A DNA stretch of 64,000 nt, taken from the NCBI RefSeq assembly GCF_001957125.1, contig NZ_MPHJ01000010.1, forward strand, positions 88,588-152,587, written 5' to 3'. The DNA is from Shewanella sp. UCD-KL12 (GTDB taxonomy: Bacteria > Pseudomonadota > Gammaproteobacteria > Enterobacterales > Shewanellaceae). Below are positions 54,303 to 63,618 of this stretch, one piece after another. The notes beneath the pieces are model-generated. The model did not search any database. It was not told the origin of the DNA and worked only from the letters and a program-made list of their open reading frames with translations. The first letter of the stretch is position 1. Each line of letters begins with the position of its first letter. Made by a program: the position numbers and the translations under genes.

Positions 54303-57215
54303 TCACTGAATATCGAGTTTATTTAATAAAGATGGGTAGCCCCAACCGTTCTCACCCGGTACCACTTGCTCACCCGTTAAAAACTCATACAGGGTTGGTG
54401 CTAACGAACCGTTCTCTTCAATCTTGAGCGTATTGGCATTAGGCCCTATTGGCGTGCCCCAAAAACCGATGAACGCATCTTTCTCAGAAAAACTCTCTCC
54501 GGCATGGCGACCCGGAACCTTAGTGTTAAAGCCGATCCCCGCTTTAGGGAACAGATTGATGGTTCCCGCACGCGGTTCATCATACAAGCTCGCTATCTGG
54601 CTCACCGAATCAGGGCGAGGAGTATAGCGCGTTAAGTCTCGCCACTGCGCCACATTGCACCAGGAGCTCACATCATCTACCTTCGCTTGAGTCATGCATA
54701 GATTTTGCAGCTCAGTAAAATGTGCTATCTCAGCTTGAGAGGGAGAGTGCCTGTATGGATTTAGGCTGGTGATATCCAGTAACTTGGGTACACCGCCCTT
54801 AGTGCTTGAGTAAAACAGTTTATCTCCTCTGCGCTCCACCAGCTCATCGAGTCGCACACCATCACGATGGCCAATTAATCGCACCTGACAGCCCTCAGCG
54901 TGGCAAGCCCTTTGCCTAATCACCATATAATCTAACGACTCTGACAGGCTATTGGCGGTTTCAGTAACAATATCGACTGTATCGGATTGCATTGGCGCAT
55001 TGATAGGTGTCCAGTTAATCAGGTCACTGTAGATCGGTTGTTGATCCCAGCCTGATTTAGCATTGAAAAAGTCCATCATCATGTTGCCACCAGCCGTCGA
55101 GGCCACCACGACATCGACCCCTTTGTTACTGGCATAATTGAGAGCATTGGTCATTTTTGGCCCCTCCCCCTCATCGGAAGAGATCTTCTTCACTAAAAGC
55201 GGGTAGCCAAGCTGCTTCGACAAGTTATCAAACACTTGCCTCTCAGGGTTAAGTGCGTAAAAAACTGGAGACAGTCCATGATCGCCAGCCATTCCCCAGA
55301 GAGTTTGATCGTAGATCCCTGCATCTTTATAAACCTGCTCAGTCTTATCTAACCAAAAATCGAGTCGATTCAACTCACCGGTGGGCATAATAATCTCGTC
55401 ACTGAAAGGCCCTGTGAAATGTGCAAAATGATCCGACCAAGGGTTATAGATCAAGGTATGATCTGGCATGCCTTGGCCATCAAGCTTCGCCAGTTCTGAG
55501 ATGGCTTGCTCAATCTTCCATTTTTTGGTTAATTTAGTGAAAATATCGACGAACGAGATACCTTGATAACCGCGAATATCATCGATAAGTTCAGATCTAT
55601 CCTTCCTCAACTTTACTTCAACCTTAGCCCGCTCCTGCAACTCCCTGGTACAGCGCTTCTCACCATAATCTCGCTGCGCTTCACCTAAGCCTAAGTTGAC
55701 GAGACCGTCGTAGCTTGTGTGTGCATTCCAATCATACTGGCCATTACAGTTGAGTGTGATCAGGTAATCGAGGCGATCAAACATGGTTCTCACCCCATGG
55801 CTGTCCATTAACCTGTCGAGTTGCAATGCATCATTGCCAAAAAAGTAGTAAGCGCGATCTTCACTGCGATCGACAAAGTGGAAGTTAGGGATCCCCGTTC
55901 CCCCCTCACCAGAGACTTTAGCCCCTGTTTTGATAATTGGCAGATTACGTACACTGATTGTTGGTGTAGAGGAGATACCAACTTGCGCTATAGAATTAGG
56001 GTTATCACGATATAAACGTTTAAAGAATGGCAGGTAATTGGGATCGCGATATGTCTCCTTAGCAAGCTGAGTCATAAACTTAACCTGCTGTTGGTGCTCT
56101 GGCTCTACGGTCACTTCAACCTGAGGTTTAAAATCAGCAGCTCTACTGTGCATCTGATAGGCGCGATGGATAAAGGGGTTAGACTGATCCACTAAGCCTT
56201 CAATTAAACTCTGCTGCAAGCCATCGACAGTCACCTGAACCGAGTAACGGCGTTGCTGTTGTGACTCTAGAAAACCGATCAAGGCATCGCTGTCAGCATC
56301 GAACGTATCCTGCATCCAGGCATTTAACGCTTGCTCTCGCTCAGTCTTGAAGACAAATTGACGGTAAGCCTTAAGGACATTTAAACGCACAAAGTCTATC
56401 AAGGTAATGGTCAGAGCCTGCGCCTTATTATTGACCTTGCCTTTATGTTCAGGCTTATTGTCTTCGATAATCGCCAGAACCGATGCCTTCATCTCTCCAG
56501 CATCCATACTACTCGCCGCCTTGGCTGTGAGCTCGATAATAATGGGCTGTATTTTGTCCACTAACTGCAGATCGGCAGCGCTTTGAGTGAGATAGGTATA
56601 GTTAGCGGGTACGGTATCCATATCCTGCCACATACCTATATCGACCAGTGCATCGTAAATCGTCACCATAGAGGCGATAAACTGGCGATCTGCCTTTATC
56701 CCTTGACTATGTGCCCCCTGATGCTTGGCAGAACCTGTCTCTTGCTCTGAAGGCTTCTCTTGAGCCGATCCAAAGTGATAAAGGCTATGCTCAAACTGCT
56801 TGAGCTGCGCTTCATCATAGATAGTCGCCAGATAGTGCTTAAACTCATCTGCGTCACTGAGTCCCGTATACCTGTCATAAAAACTATAGAGGAAATGCCC
56901 GAGTGGAATGGCGTAGGTTGGATCGCTGAGCTGAGCAATGACTCTGGTTTTAGTCTTACTATCCAAAGGTAAGGTCAAGATGTAAGCGTCGAGCGACATA
57001 CCGCCGATAGTAAAAAGAGTAATATCCCTTGTCAGCTTAGTTGAATAGGTTAATGAGGAAACAATCTGCTGCTTCATTATCTCACTGGCATTAAATACTC
57101 CACCAATCACCGGCGTATCGCCAATATCAGCCCAAGCAGATGAGGTGAATAAGGAAGCAGACACAAGCGCCCACTTACTTAATTTACACCAATAAGAACT
57201 CGCAAACATATCCAT
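54303..57215 (-). CDS. Large exported alkaline-phosphatase/phosphodiesterase superfamily protein
   Basis: This is an exported protein of 970 residues. The signal peptide is MDMFASSYWCKLSKWALVSASLFTSSAWA. A helical N-terminal region of about 400 residues has no recognisable motif. The alkaline-phosphatase-superfamily core follows: VDRSEDRAYYFFGND, TLNCNGQYDWNAHTSYDG, the metal site NPWSDHFAHFTG, and WGMAGDHGLSPV. The C-terminal 160 residues have REWGC-type segments but no further signature. I chose ATG 57215 for the best signal peptide; ATG 57209 is equally possible. Substrate unknown, probably a phosphodiester or phosphonate-like bond. Confidence 0.75.
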   Translation of the reverse strand: MDMFASSYWCKLSKWALVSASLFTSSAWADIGDTPVIGGVFNASEIMKQQIVSSLTYSTKLTRDITLFTIGGMSLDAYILTLPLDSKTKTRVIAQLSDPTYAIPLGHFLYSFYDRYTGLSDADEFKHYLATIYDEAQLKQFEHSLYHFGSAQEKPSEQETGSAKHQGAHSQGIKADRQFIASMVTIYDALVDIGMWQDMDTVPANYTYLTQSAADLQLVDKIQPIIIELTAKAASSMDAGEMKASVLAIIEDNKPEHKGKVNNKAQALTITLIDFVRLNVLKAYRQFVFKTEREQALNAWMQDTFDADSDALIGFLESQQQRRYSVQVTVDGLQQSLIEGLVDQSNPFIHRAYQMHSRAADFKPQVEVTVEPEHQQQVKFMTQLAKETYRDPNYLPFFKRLYRDNPNSIAQVGISSTPTISVRNLPIIKTGAKVSGEGGTGIPNFHFVDRSEDRAYYFFGNDALQLDRLMDSHGVRTMFDRLDYLITLNCNGQYDWNAHTSYDGLVNLGLGEAQRDYGEKRCTRELQERAKVEVKLRKDRSELIDDIRGYQGISFVDIFTKLTKKWKIEQAISELAKLDGQGMPDHTLIYNPWSDHFAHFTGPFSDEIIMPTGELNRLDFWLDKTEQVYKDAGIYDQTLWGMAGDHGLSPVFYALNPERQVFDNLSKQLGYPLLVKKISSDEGEGPKMTNALNYASNKGVDVVVASTAGGNMMMDFFNAKSGWDQQPIYSDLINWTPINAPMQSDTVDIVTETANSLSESLDYMVIRQRACHAEGCQVRLIGHRDGVRLDELVERRGDKLFYSSTKGGVPKLLDITSLNPYRHSPSQAEIAHFTELQNLCMTQAKVDDVSSWCNVAQWRDLTRYTPRPDSVSQIASLYDEPRAGTINLFPKAGIGFNTKVPGRHAGESFSEKDAFIGFWGTPIGPNANTLKIEENGSLAPTLYEFLTGEQVVPGENGWGYPSLLNKLDIQ

Positions 57216-57392
57216 ATATCGCTCATAATCACAACCGTCAAAGAGATGCCAATAATTACATACTTTGCTAGTAACTAACATCTTGATTGTTTTCTGTTCT
57301 GCACCATAAATGATGCACTTTTATCTTCATTCGCTCGCAACTGTAAATCACGCTAAAATAGCGCCTATCGAATAAGTTAAATTGGGGGGATA

Positions 57393-58001
57393 ATGACAAA
57401 CAGCAAACCTAGTTTGGCGCTATTCGATTTTGATGGCACCATCACCCACGCTGATATGTTCTCAAAGTTTATCCGCCACTCAGCCAAAAAAAGACGCTTT
57501 ATTTTATGGGGCAGCTTTATTCTTCCCTTTTTTATCGCTTTTAAAGCGGGTCTGTTTCCTGCTCGAGTATTGCGTCCTATGGTGGCTTATATTGCGTTTA
57601 AAGGACGCAATGCCCAGCAACTTGAGTCCTTAGGGGCTTATTATGCGAAGCACATTATTCCGCTTCATATCAGAGAGGTTGCCCTAAACAAGATACGCTG
57701 GCATATCGAACGTGGCGATCAAGTCGTGCTAGTTTCGGCGTCTTTAGATATCTATTTGAAATTTTGGTGTGATGCTATGGCGATCACCCTGATCTGCAGT
57801 GAGATGGAGATTATCAACGGCAAGTACTCAGGCCGTTATCTCGCAGGTGATTGCAGCGGCGATAGAAAAGCCAGTAAAGTTAAAGCCCGCTATCCCTTGC
57901 AGGATTACCACAAGATCTATGCCTACGGTGATACCCATGAAGATCTGTCAATGCTGGCCCTTGCTGACGAAGCCTATATGAACTGGCAACCTTTACGCTA
58001 A
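57393..58001 (+). CDS. HAD-IB family phosphatase (PgpC/SerB-like)
   Basis: This 202-residue phosphatase has the HAD motif I FDFDGTIT at residues 12-19 with the two catalytic aspartates. Motif II is VLVSAS, and KASKVKARYPLQDYHKIYAYGDTHEDLSML supplies motifs III and IV (key part YGDTHEDLSML). A hydrophobic segment, ILWGSFILPFFIAFKAG (residues about 40-56), resembles the membrane-associated part of PgpC. Phosphatidylglycerophosphate or phosphoserine are both possible substrates. Confidence 0.85.
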   Translation: MTNSKPSLALFDFDGTITHADMFSKFIRHSAKKRRFILWGSFILPFFIAFKAGLFPARVLRPMVAYIAFKGRNAQQLESLGAYYAKHIIPLHIREVALNKIRWHIERGDQVVLVSASLDIYLKFWCDAMAITLICSEMEIINGKYSGRYLAGDCSGDRKASKVKARYPLQDYHKIYAYGDTHEDLSMLALADEAYMNWQPLR

Positions 58002-58169
58002 TTTCCTTTTAACTCTCTAGCTTTACACTCTCTACCTTTACAGAGGTTAGGCTCAAAGTTAAACACCTCGCCTTGCTCATCTTCATACTCTGTGACGATT
58101 AATATTTTGCAAATTCATTGCTTTTGTTTACTCTGTGAACTCACCCATTACGTCTGGAACTTACACTAA

Positions 58170-60050
58170 ATGATGCCCGCTGCATTACCCCTTGTCCTTG
58201 CTGGCCCCACACTTCGTCATTGCGATCAGGATAACTTCACCTTATGGTTCGTCAGCTCAAAAGCAATGAATGAGTTGACCTTAACCTTAGGTGAACACAC
58301 CTTAGTCCTTGAGCCCGAACAGTGCCATCAAGTCCAGCTTGGAACTCATGCTTGGCAATATCTAGTACAAGTTAATCAAGACGCCCTGCTTCAAGCAGAT
58401 GCAGTTATCGGCTACGAACTGCAAGATAGTCAACATGGCGCATTATTTAGCAATATCGAACAGCTACACTATCCAGAACGAACAAGACCTGAGTTTATCA
58501 TTAAGCCTAAGGTCGAAAATATACTGCACGGCTCATGCCGTAATCCTCACCATCACAGTGGTGATGCTTTAGTTGCAGCCGATACTCGACTAAGCCAAGA
58601 CCTTAGCATTGAAGCCAGACCTTCTCTGCTAATGATGAGTGGCGATCAAGTCTATGTTGATGATATTGCTGGGCCGATGATCTTTGCTATTGGAGAGGTG
58701 ATTAAGCTCTTGGGCTTGCCTCAAGAGACATTTACCGATGCCTCACTCGCTGGCAGTGAGGCAATTAGCTATCATCCTGCCGCGCTCTACCAAAGACATA
58801 AAAACCTGCTTCCCAATACTCAATACCCAGCCACTGGCGCATTCAGGCGATGGTATATCAATCACCCAATATTCACCTCTTCAATGGCAGAGAACCATAT
58901 TGTCACTCTGGGTGAGATTATTGCACTGTACCTGCTAACTTGGTCACCTGAACTTTGGGATCAAGTTGAGATCCCTAAAGACGTTGCAGGCTTGTCGGCA
59001 GCAAATAAAACCCGCTGGGAAAATCAGTGGGTACATCTGCTGGAGTTTAAAACAGGTCTTACTCAGGTTCGGCGTTTAATGGCCCATCTACCCACTTATA
59101 TGATCTTCGATGATCACGATGTGACTGATGACTGGAACCTCACGGCAAAGTGGGAGGAAGCAGCCTATGGCCACGCCTTCTCAAAACGGATCATCGGTAA
59201 TGCACTGATAGGTTATGCACTATTTCAGGGGTTAGGCAACGCGCCTAAGAAGTTTCAAGCAGAGATAACGCCACTGATCGACAGCTACTTTTCACAACCC
59301 GATGATGAGAAGCAAAACCAACTCATCGATGAGCTACTTAGGTTTGAGCATTGGCACTATACGCTTAACACCTCACCCAAATTGGTGGTACTTGATACAC
59401 GTACCAACCGCTGGCGTAGTGAATCCGATCTGGCTAAACCTTCAGGGTTAATGGATTGGGAAGCCTTAATGGAATTTCAACAAGAATTAGTGGGGCAAGA
59501 GAATGTCATTATTGTTTCTGCCGCGCCTATGTTTGGTGTAAAGCTGATAGAAACAGTGCAGCGAACGGCCACTATGTTTGGCGGTTCATTACTGGTTGAT
59601 GCTGAAAACTGGATGGCCCACCCCGGTACTGCCAATACCTTGCTGAGTATTTTTCAGCACAGAAAGACGCCTGAGCAATTTGTGATCTTGTCGGGGGATG
59701 TGCATTATTCATTTGCTTATGACGTGCGTATTCGCTTTAGAAGGGGCGGGCCCAAGATCTATCAGATCACCTGCAGTGGCATAAAAAACCAGTTTCCCGA
59801 AAAGCTACTACCTATCTTTGATAAGCTTAATGGCTGGCTCTACGGTCACTTCTCGCCCCTTAACTTTTTCACTAAGCGTAAACGTATGTTTATTCGAGGC
59901 CGTCGCCCAAATGGTGAGCGTAGCAAACGCTTAATGAACCAAAGCGGAATAGGCCTTGTACACTTAGCCGAAAACGGAGCACCAACTAAGATCGCCGTAC
60001 TGCACAGCGATATGAGCGAAACCCATTTCGACCCACCAAGAAAAAAGTAG
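58170..60050 (+). CDS. PhoD-like metallophosphatase
   Basis: This 626-residue protein belongs to the PhoD-like phosphatase family. Motifs in order are HGSCRNPHHHSGD, LLMMSGDQVYVDD (metal Asp), IFDDHDVTDDW (metal Asp and His) and ILSGDVHYSF (metal His) near residue 505. There is no signal peptide, unlike typical secreted PhoD. It follows the HAD gene on the same strand, after 168 bases. Substrate unknown. Confidence 0.85.
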   Translation: MMPAALPLVLAGPTLRHCDQDNFTLWFVSSKAMNELTLTLGEHTLVLEPEQCHQVQLGTHAWQYLVQVNQDALLQADAVIGYELQDSQHGALFSNIEQLHYPERTRPEFIIKPKVENILHGSCRNPHHHSGDALVAADTRLSQDLSIEARPSLLMMSGDQVYVDDIAGPMIFAIGEVIKLLGLPQETFTDASLAGSEAISYHPAALYQRHKNLLPNTQYPATGAFRRWYINHPIFTSSMAENHIVTLGEIIALYLLTWSPELWDQVEIPKDVAGLSAANKTRWENQWVHLLEFKTGLTQVRRLMAHLPTYMIFDDHDVTDDWNLTAKWEEAAYGHAFSKRIIGNALIGYALFQGLGNAPKKFQAEITPLIDSYFSQPDDEKQNQLIDELLRFEHWHYTLNTSPKLVVLDTRTNRWRSESDLAKPSGLMDWEALMEFQQELVGQENVIIVSAAPMFGVKLIETVQRTATMFGGSLLVDAENWMAHPGTANTLLSIFQHRKTPEQFVILSGDVHYSFAYDVRIRFRRGGPKIYQITCSGIKNQFPEKLLPIFDKLNGWLYGHFSPLNFFTKRKRMFIRGRRPNGERSKRLMNQSGIGLVHLAENGAPTKIAVLHSDMSETHFDPPRKK

Positions 60051-60081
60051 CGAGTTTGACACTGCTTTCCCAAAAAATTAG

Positions 60082-60103
60082 CCAGCCTTGGAATGAAGGC
60101 TGG
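60082..60103 (+). terminator. Intrinsic terminator of the PhoD-like gene
   Basis: CCAGCCTT (60082-60089) pairs with AAGGCTGG (60096-60103) and TTACATTTTTG follows. Confidence 0.85.
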
Positions 60104-60205
60104 TTACATTTTTGTTGATATAACCGTCATTGCGGCAGCGCTTTTAAGCCGGAATCAGACCTCCATGGATGAAGGAAAATGTCGAATGATGTCAGGAATA
60201 TTATC

Positions 60206-60340
60206 AACCTAACGCCTGGCCAGCGGGGCATGTGTACTCTTTTTTGAGAAGATTCAGCTACACGCCGCCTGTTGATTTCATAAGAGTCGTCCCTATAGCC
60301 TCTGCGGCAGCGTCCATGCTGCCGAAGCTCTCAGCCGTAT
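60206..60340. repeat. Dispersed repeat R2, copy c
   Basis: This shares CCTAACGCC near its left end and then CTACACGCCGCCTGTTGATT, AAGAGTCGTCCCTATAGCC and GCTGCCGAAG with copy a at 29554-29795, in the same orientation. It lacks the left third of copy a. It marks the start of the gene-poor DNA before the integron cassettes. Confidence 0.8.
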
Positions 60341-61304
60341 CTACACAGAGTTATTTGTCTCTTCGATTGTAGCTTTTGGTAACTCAGGGCAGAGTTTGTG
60401 AGCCATTATTGCCCCATAGTGAGATAAAGCTGACTTCAACGTTTCGCAGTCAATTCGCTAGTGTCTTTGCAAACCGCCGTGGATACCTCCATGTAGGCTC
60501 TGCTTAATCATCCTTGATTTAGAAGCTTGCACGCCACTCAGCTCACAGGCTGCTAGCCAGTTCATCGAAGCGTCAAACTCATTTATGCACCAAAACGTGT
60601 TTACGTCAGCAATTCGTCCAATGCAGCACTAACCGCTTTGCAATATTTTTCTCATCAGTCAGAAAGATCAGTGTTTGTGTTTTTATACAGTATTATTGGC
60701 TTTGTGCGGATAATCATCAAATTATGCGCAATCAGTTCGCAGTTTGCTATTGAGCGAAAGGAAAAGTAGATGTAGATTCAGTAAGATAAAAGTGTGCGAC
60801 CTTAAAAAGTTGAGATAGCAGGCAAACAAAATGTGCTTGCGCGTTTACACCAAGAGTGTATTGGATACAATTTGAGTTTTGTTTGGTTATTCAATTGTTT
60901 TAAATAGGCTTTTATCAATGAGTTGAGCGCACGATTTCCCAAGAGGGCTTGGCAAAACGCGCAAGCCGTATATAAAAATGTTCTTGACCTGCGGTAGACG
61001 ATTTTTAGCAAAAAAGAAGTGATATTTAAGTCTAGCCGAGGGAATAGATAGAGCCAAACGCGATGGAAGAAACGCCTAATTTATGATAGCTTGAAGGCAC
61101 TTGCTAAGGCTCGTAAAGCGCAGCTTTTAAAGAGATCTGCAATTGACTTCAAGTAAAGAAGCGATGCTTCCCTCACGCCGCAGGGAGCATCAATTAAGCC
61201 CGAAGGGCATGGAATATAAACTCACGGATTGAGTAGCTTCAACCTCCTCTCTCCGAATTAAAGAACAAGCTGTTACACGAGACCTACGGCTCGTGAACTA
61301 GGTC
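60341..61304. other. Gene-poor DNA before the integron cassettes
   Basis: Nearly 1 kb without a supported gene. A 69-codon minus-strand frame at 60802-61011 (LLGNRALNSLIKAYL) may be a remnant of a mobile-element or other gene, but I cannot name it. I searched by eye for intI motifs on both strands and saw none. Confidence 0.5.
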
Positions 61305-61311
61305 GTTAGGC
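61305..61311 (+). other. GTTAGGC core site at the left edge of the first cassette
   Basis: GTTAGGC is the integron simple-site consensus GTTRRRY and is the same sequence as the right end of the attC at 62914-63010. It may be the end of a degenerate upstream attC or an attI. No left attC partner is recognisable. Confidence 0.5.
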
Positions 61312-61335
61312 TCCTTATCAAGGATAGAGGTTTCA

Positions 61336-62067
61336 TTGATAGATTTTATAAAGAAGATGCTCAACAAGAGTGAACGAAAGCCATCTTTTTGCTCTTCGTT
61401 TGTTGAACTTCCAGGATATGGAAAACCTTCAGTTGAAGACTTAAAACTTGAGGTAGTGCTGTTCGAAAAAAGAGTCAAGGATTATGCTTCCCACCAAGGT
61501 ATTTCATTGCAAAATAGCAACTCTGAGAATAAAAATGTGTATGGATTACTTAATGAGCTGAAAGACTTGAACCCTTATGCAGATATAGATACTGAAAACC
61601 AGAAATGGCACAATCATATTGAAGAGTTACATGAACTTAGGAAGTTTAGAAATAAAATAATTCATATTGATCATACTGATTTGCCGTGTGTGGAAGATCT
61701 ATACTTGAGATACAAAAGTGCAAACCAACTTCTAATTCCATTCAGACTTAATGGCGGTTGTACTGTATCAAACTTCAAGCCAATCAAATGGATTGGAGAA
61801 ACCTTAGAAATTTTAATAAATGGTAGCATATATCATCTTGACTATGCTGACATAGATAATTTATCCATACAGCTACACCCTGCAAGTAGAGGTGCTGTCT
61901 ACTATAAGTCAGGGAAGCAAGTGGTTGTAAAGATAACTGATTATGACTATACCAATCTGACAGTTTTCATTGAGGATTGTCCTAGTTTCCAAATAACGGA
62001 AGATGAAGCAGCTATATTAGATGACCTTATTCTCTCGGCTAAAGGTGAAAAAGTGTATGGTGCCTGA
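61336..62067 (+). CDS. Cassette protein with a HEPN-like RNxxxH motif
   Basis: This 243-residue soluble protein has an RNxxxH motif (LRKFRNKIIHIDHTD, Arg105 to His110) in a helical N-terminal region of about 150 residues. That combination is the signature of HEPN ribonuclease domains. The C-terminal 100 residues are strand-rich and unrecognised. I chose the TTG start at 61336 because AGAGG lies a few bases before it; an ATG at 61357 is possible. Its TGA stop lies within GCCTGAT, as cassette stops lie within attC GCCTAAC. It probably acts with the next gene. Function is inferred only. Confidence 0.65.
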   Translation: MIDFIKKMLNKSERKPSFCSSFVELPGYGKPSVEDLKLEVVLFEKRVKDYASHQGISLQNSNSENKNVYGLLNELKDLNPYADIDTENQKWHNHIEELHELRKFRNKIIHIDHTDLPCVEDLYLRYKSANQLLIPFRLNGGCTVSNFKPIKWIGETLEILINGSIYHLDYADIDNLSIQLHPASRGAVYYKSGKQVVVKITDYDYTNLTVFIEDCPSFQITEDEAAILDDLILSAKGEKVYGA

Positions 62068-62080
62068 TAAGGCATTTAAA
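62062..62080 (+). other. Remnant left end of an attC site
   Basis: GCCTGATAAGGCATTTAAA resembles the left end of the attC at 63613, which reads GCCTAACAAG-CATTTAAA. No right end (GTTRRRY) follows before the next gene at 62124, so the attC is truncated. Confidence 0.55.
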
Positions 62081-62123
62081 ATGAAACAAAAATGCTGTGT
62101 CAGTAGAATAGGGTAAATGTAAT

Positions 62124-62909
62124 ATGAATGATGTCACTTTAGCTATTGCTAGAAATATGTTCCACCTACAAATCCATGAAGCTGACGGGCAAAGATTTGA
62201 AGATCTTTTCTCCAAAATTATGGGTTACAAACATCGTGGGTTCCAAGCTGTAAGACCATACGGCAATATAGGTGATAGGAAAAATGATGGATGGATTGAA
62301 AGTGAAAATACATACTTTCAAGTTTATGCACCTTGCGATGTAACAAAAAGTATTAATAGTGCCGTTACTAAACTTAAAAAAGACTTGGAAGGATTACTTA
62401 ATCATTGGGATGCGTTGTGCCCAGTTAAAAAATTTTATTTCGTTTTAAATGATAAGTACAAAGGTGCTCCACCACAACTTCATCAAAAAATGACTGAATT
62501 AAAGTTAGAGTTTGGTTTGGATGATGCCAGCGTTCTCGTAGCTAAAGACCTAGAGTTTGATCTTTTTGATTTACGTAATGATATGATTTTATCAGTGGTA
62601 GGTCATTTGCCTCATATTAACAATGAAGAGTATATGTTTGTTTCTGGATTTACGTGCTTTATTACAGCATGGATAGATTTTGAAAAAGTGGCTCGAAAAA
62701 AAGTAGTTCAATTAGTATCTCAACGAGCGCCTTTAGGTGGTAAGTCTCTAATCCGAATACTTCAACAACATAGCTTAATTAACGAAGGTGATGTTGTTTT
62801 TTTGGGGAAAATGGCAGATCAGAGAAACCATCTGGTGCATGGCGTATCGTTAACTATTCCGAGAAAATCTGAAATAGATAATATGATACTTATCACTGAA
62901 AAATTGTAA
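62124..62909 (+). CDS. Cassette protein with PD-(D/E)XK-like N-terminus and RNxxxH C-terminus
   Basis: This 261-residue protein has a nuclease-like N-terminal region: FEDLFSKIMG (Glu26), VRPYGNIGDRKNDGW (Asp51, Asp55) and YFQVYAP (Gln66). The pattern fits PD-(D/E)XK-type domains found in restriction and three-component defence systems, but the usual Lys is replaced by Tyr68, so activity is uncertain. Near the C-terminus MADQRNHLVHG (Arg234 to His239) is another RNxxxH HEPN-like motif. No signal peptide. The reading frame ends five bases before the attC at 62914. Confidence 0.65.
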   Translation: MNDVTLAIARNMFHLQIHEADGQRFEDLFSKIMGYKHRGFQAVRPYGNIGDRKNDGWIESENTYFQVYAPCDVTKSINSAVTKLKKDLEGLLNHWDALCPVKKFYFVLNDKYKGAPPQLHQKMTELKLEFGLDDASVLVAKDLEFDLFDLRNDMILSVVGHLPHINNEEYMFVSGFTCFITAWIDFEKVARKKVVQLVSQRAPLGGKSLIRILQQHSLINEGDVVFLGKMADQRNHLVHGVSLTIPRKSEIDNMILITEKL

Positions 62910-62913
62910 ATTA

Positions 62914-63010
62914 GCCTAACAAGTTACTCAAACGGACGCTAAACAGTTGGCTAGCTTCGTACCTCGCAATTTTAGCCAACTTTTTATCGCCGCTTAGTAA
63001 GGCGTTAGGC
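62914..63010 (+). other. Integron attC recombination site
   Basis: This 97-base site begins GCCTAACAAG and ends GGCGTTAGGC. The inner arms AGTTGGCT and AGCCAACT pair, with AT-rich sequence between. The conserved 7-base ends and the folded structure are those of attC. It lies between two cassette reading frames. Confidence 0.9.
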
Positions 63011-63024
63011 AGTAAGGATACATT

Positions 63025-63618
63025 GTGAGTTCTGAACCAGATTATGAAAACTACAATTTAGAAGAATTGGAAGATGTACTTGAGCATATTGACAGGGAAG
63101 CGTACCCAGAAAGAACTAAAAAAATCCAAGAAGAACTAAATAAAAGACTCACGAAAAAGTCAGACTCCAATACAAAACTATCGATAAACCCAAAATTAAT
63201 TGGGGTAACAGGGGTTGTTTATTCGCCAACTCAGGCGGCTCTTGGATCATTTCTTGGGGGCCCTTTTGCTTCACTCTATTTTCTCAAAACTAACTTTGAA
63301 GTATTAAAAAGTGAAAAGAGCAAAAAAAACACTATAGCATTAGGCAGTATTATTATTTTTTGTTTGTTATTAATTTTACCATTTTTGCCAGATAATTTTC
63401 CTAATATGATAATCCCAATACTGACTGTAACTATTACTAAAGCATTAGTTGAGAAATTCCAGTTTACTAAAGAAGATATTGAAATATCTGAAGGACTAAA
63501 ATACCAGTCAAACTGGGGGATTTTATGGACAAGCATTATTTGCTTAGTTTTGCTTCTAATTGCAGTAACTGTATTTATTTTAATCATTGAAGGCCTAGGC
63601 TTTTCAGTTACTGCCTAA
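63025..63618 (+). CDS. Integron cassette membrane protein
   Basis: This 197-residue protein starts with GTG at 63025 after AAGGA. The N-terminal 36 residues contain YNLEELEDVLEHIDREAYPER followed by KKIQEELNKR, a charged helical module (its key part is IDREAYPER). Membrane spans are at about residues 105-123, 127-140 and 171-190, with a less hydrophobic one near 70-85. The stop is inside the following attC. Function unknown. Confidence 0.7.
   Translation: MSSEPDYENYNLEELEDVLEHIDREAYPERTKKIQEELNKRLTKKSDSNTKLSINPKLIGVTGVVYSPTQAALGSFLGGPFASLYFLKTNFEVLKSEKSKKNTIALGSIIIFCLLLILPFLPDNFPNMIIPILTVTITKALVEKFQFTKEDIEISEGLKYQSNWGILWTSIICLVLLLIAVTVFILIIEGLGFSVTA

Noticed and set aside
60802..61011. Minus-strand 69-codon frame with LLGNRALNSLIKAYL as a possible transposase or integrase remnant
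   Set aside because: No catalytic motif, no ribosome site and no clear family; I only note it within the gene-poor region.
61141..61240. Hairpin GCTTCCCTC/GAGGGAGC-like sequence as a tRNA gene or attachment site
   Set aside because: No cloverleaf could be formed, and no tRNA or rRNA gene was recognised anywhere in the window.
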